In this document: piece after piece, positions 5,481 through 6,900 of the stretch
Layout of the letters: every line of letters begins with the position of its first letter
How positions within the stretch are numbered: position 1 is the first letter of the stretch
NCBI GenBank assembly: GCA_026002715.1
Contig: BOCC01000110.1
Location: forward strand, 1-6,900
DNA: 6,900 nt
Reading direction: 5' to 3'
Source: Synergistales bacterium
GTDB lineage: Bacteria > Synergistota > Synergistia > Synergistales > Aminobacteriaceae
Translations under genes and position numbers: made by a program
Notes under the pieces: model-generated
Told to the model about the DNA's origin: nothing
The model's database searches: none
Seen by the model: only the letters and a program-made list of their open reading frames with translations

Positions 5481-6752
5481 TCAGTTTACGCTGTTCAGCA
5501 TTGCCTGAACGCCGGGGTCGTCTCCGTCGCCGGACACGAACACCATCACGTACTTATCGTCGTCGTCGGCTTCCCCGACGCAAACTAAAGTGTCGACCCC
5601 GTCGTCCGAGAACGCGAACATGTAAACGTCGTCGTCGAGCTCCGGCTCTCCGCCGTCAAATTCTTTAGACAGATCCCGCGCTATCCGCGCTAAGCTGCGG
5701 CCGTCCCTGTCGGCTGTCATGATGCCCACCACCGCCGCGTTGTCGTCCGACCCGGCCAAAATCATGTTCTCGCCCTCGTCCAGCACGCTCCAGCCGCGCG
5801 GGATAACCACGGAGTAGTCCCCTAATTTCCGCTCTCTTCCCTCCCCCTCCTTCTCCTGACGGCGCGCGGCAAATGCGCTTCCGATCTCGCCGGTTCTTTC
5901 GGTGCGGGCCGCCATTTGCTGCCCTGGCGCGAGACGCGGGGTAACGCCGTTGTCGATGAGGAAAAACGCCAGTTCGCTGGCGGTCTGCGCCCCGTTCAGG
6001 AACGCGCCCTCGTCTTCCTCCTTATAGCCCCAGGTGTTCATCCCCACGACCTCGCCTCTGTTGTTGACGAGAGGCCCTCCGCTGTTGCCGCCGGCTATGG
6101 AGGCCGAGTGCAGGATGGAGGCGCCAGCTTTGTCGCGCACGATGGTGTTTACCGTCCCTTCCGTGTAGACTACGGGGGCCGGTTTCAGATTTCTCGTATC
6201 TCCCTCCCGGAGACGCTCGGTGCTGGCGTCGAACTGCGTCACCATAGCAGGATAGCCCCACGCGCTGACGCGATCCATCTTTTGGACGTCAAAATTGAAC
6301 AACAGCACGGACAGCTCAGCGCCCTCCGGCGGGTCGAAGCGCAAAAGGGCGAAGTCGCGGCCGCTTATCGCTTCGCTTTTGTCCTCGTGGATAAAGTTGA
6401 CTATCTTCGCCTTGCGCATCGGAATGCGCTCGTTCAGCACGTAGATGACTCCATCCTCGCCTAATTCGTCAACCACGTGAGCGTTGGTCGCGATGAAGCC
6501 ATCCGCCACGATGAAGCCGCTGCCCGTGGTCAATTCGTCGTCGTCCTCAGCCACGATCCACACCGTGGCCGCCTCCATGCTGGCGGCCACGGCCCTGCGG
6601 CGCTCCTTGAACTCTGCCCTGGGGCTCTCGGCCCCGGACGCGGCGGAGGCAAAGGCCCAGACAAGCGCCAGAAAAAAGACCGCCGAGCGAATTGAGCGAA
6701 TTGAAACAAAGGGCCTAAAGTTAAAATAATTAAAACCCGTGTTTTTAATCAT
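5481..6752 (-). CDS. Secreted trypsin/DegP-type serine protease, paralogue C
   Basis: First gene of the operon, 423 residues. The signal peptide has basic SIRSIRSA and hydrophobic FFLALVWAFASAASGA (end about residue 41). The protease domain is about 55-270 with an intact triad: His92 in TNAHVV, Asp133 in GRDFALLRFD and Ser224 in GGNSGGPLVN. The linker (about 280-309) is short, with no GSE repeats, only a brief EKEGEGRER. The C-terminal domain (311-423) starts YSVVIPRGWSV and is closely related to those of A and B. Domain order is protease, linker, PsbP/DUF1795-like domain (the last is an inference), with no PDZ. The start MIKN is shared with the other copies. Upstream there is only a weak AAAGGA about 14 nt away, and the GGGAGG block of A and B is missing, so initiation may differ. 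Confidence 0.88.
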   Translation of the reverse strand: MIKNTGFNYFNFRPFVSIRSIRSAVFFLALVWAFASAASGAESPRAEFKERRRAVAASMEAATVWIVAEDDDELTTGSGFIVADGFIATNAHVVDELGEDGVIYVLNERIPMRKAKIVNFIHEDKSEAISGRDFALLRFDPPEGAELSVLLFNFDVQKMDRVSAWGYPAMVTQFDASTERLREGDTRNLKPAPVVYTEGTVNTIVRDKAGASILHSASIAGGNSGGPLVNNRGEVVGMNTWGYKEEDEGAFLNGAQTASELAFFLIDNGVTPRLAPGQQMAARTERTGEIGSAFAARRQEKEGEGRERKLGDYSVVIPRGWSVLDEGENMILAGSDDNAAVVGIMTADRDGRSLARIARDLSKEFDGGEPELDDDVYMFAFSDDGVDTLVCVGEADDDDKYVMVFVSGDGDDPGVQAMLNSVN

Positions 6753-6829
6753 TTAAACAGAGCCGATCCTTTTAGCGTACTAATTCATACCAACAACTTA
6801 TGAATCTTCCGCATGGTATAACCCAAGCC
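6753..6829. other. Spacer between protease C and the tnpB remnant, with imperfect hairpins
   Basis: No gene is seen. A 7-bp inverted repeat (6783-6789 with 6799-6805, nine-base loop) overlaps a second possible stem (6787-6791 with 6815-6819). Such subterminal hairpins are expected at the right end of IS200/IS605-type elements, next to the tnpB 3' end. The operon promoter should also lie here or further upstream, but I find no convincing -35/-10 pair. Confidence 0.4.
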
Positions 6830-6840
6830 TCATATGAGGC
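6827..6840. repeat. Perfect 14-bp palindrome overlapping the tnpB stop codon
   Basis: GCCTCATATGAGGC is a perfect palindrome that contains the TGA stop (minus strand 6832-6830) of the putative tnpB frame. It could fold as part of a guide RNA scaffold or transposon end, or bind a dimeric protein. Confidence 0.6.
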
Positions 6841-6900
6841 AGGGTAAAGCTGAATCTCGCAAAGCTCGCAGAAGTATCCCACGAGCGCCGTTGTAGTCCC
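6830..6900 (-). CDS. C-terminal end of a probable IS200/IS605-type TnpB nuclease, partial
   Basis: Only the last 22 residues and the stop are in the window; the gene begins beyond 6900. The frame reads DYNGARGILLRALRDSA and five more residues. The opening D-x-N-x-A-R-x-I fits the RuvC-III motif of TnpB (usually DxNAAxNI), where the Asp is catalytic, and the following LRAL(R)D fits a TnpB subgroup that I recall from memory. TnpB is an RNA-guided endonuclease of these transposons, and its guide RNA normally overlaps the gene's 3' end and runs to the element's right end, which would be about 6760-6900 here. The fragment is short, so the assignment is tentative. It is transcribed toward the protease operon. 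Confidence 0.5.
   Translation of the reverse strand, partial: DYNGARGILLRALRDSALPCLI

Noticed and set aside
5916..6464. 182-codon plus-strand open frame
   Set aside because: It is antisense to protease C, and a similar shadow appears opposite protease A, as expected from paralogous coding DNA.
6753..6829. Sigma-70 promoter for the protease operon
   Set aside because: Candidates such as TTGTTG followed by TAAAAG have poor -10 sequences. None is good enough to call.

Overview
The window most likely comes from a member of the Synergistota. The main evidence is the C-terminus of the secreted protein at 1237-2682: a Gly4-Cys motif, a hydrophobic stretch and a basic tail, which matches the Synergist-CTERM sorting signal. 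The region is GC-rich and accessory in character. It is bounded by mobile DNA on both sides: the 3' end of a group II intron on the left, and probably the 3' end of an IS200/IS605-type tnpB gene on the right.

Left part, plus strand. Domains V and VI of a group II intron end at about position 120. Immediately after them an open frame resumes that reads as the missing N-terminal part of an Rpn-type (PD-(D/E)XK, YhgA-like) nuclease, so the intron appears to have inserted into the rpn gene. After this gene lies a short relic of a second rpn gene that keeps only a C-terminal piece, then a strong hairpin terminator that serves the convergent minus-strand genes.

Right part, minus strand, 6752 down to 1237. 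Five genes run in one direction with gaps of about 15-30 nt and probably form one transcript ending at the 1184-1211 terminator. In transcription order they are: (C) a secreted trypsin/DegP-type serine protease; (B) a paralogue whose protease domain has been cut out in frame, leaving signal peptide, Ser/Glu/Gly repeat linker and C-terminal domain; (A) a second intact protease paralogue; a small secreted protein whose signal-peptide region seems frameshifted; and a repetitive, autotransporter-passenger-like protein with a PATR-type repeat and a Synergist-CTERM tail but no beta-barrel. All five products look exported, so the operon probably encodes an envelope or surface function. Its substrate cannot be read from the sequence.

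A, B and C arose by tandem duplication. Each is followed about 17 nt later by the same Shine-Dalgarno plus ATG-AAG-AAR start (Met-Lys-Lys). This suggests that the duplicated unit carried the 5' end of the downstream gene with it, leaving short leader frames in front of B and A. The linkers of A and B contain a 9-bp coding minisatellite of different length and composition, and C lacks it. The most notable points are the protease-less paralogue B, the minisatellite, the repeated leader, the frameshifted small gene, and the intron-split rpn gene with a possible conserved internal start.
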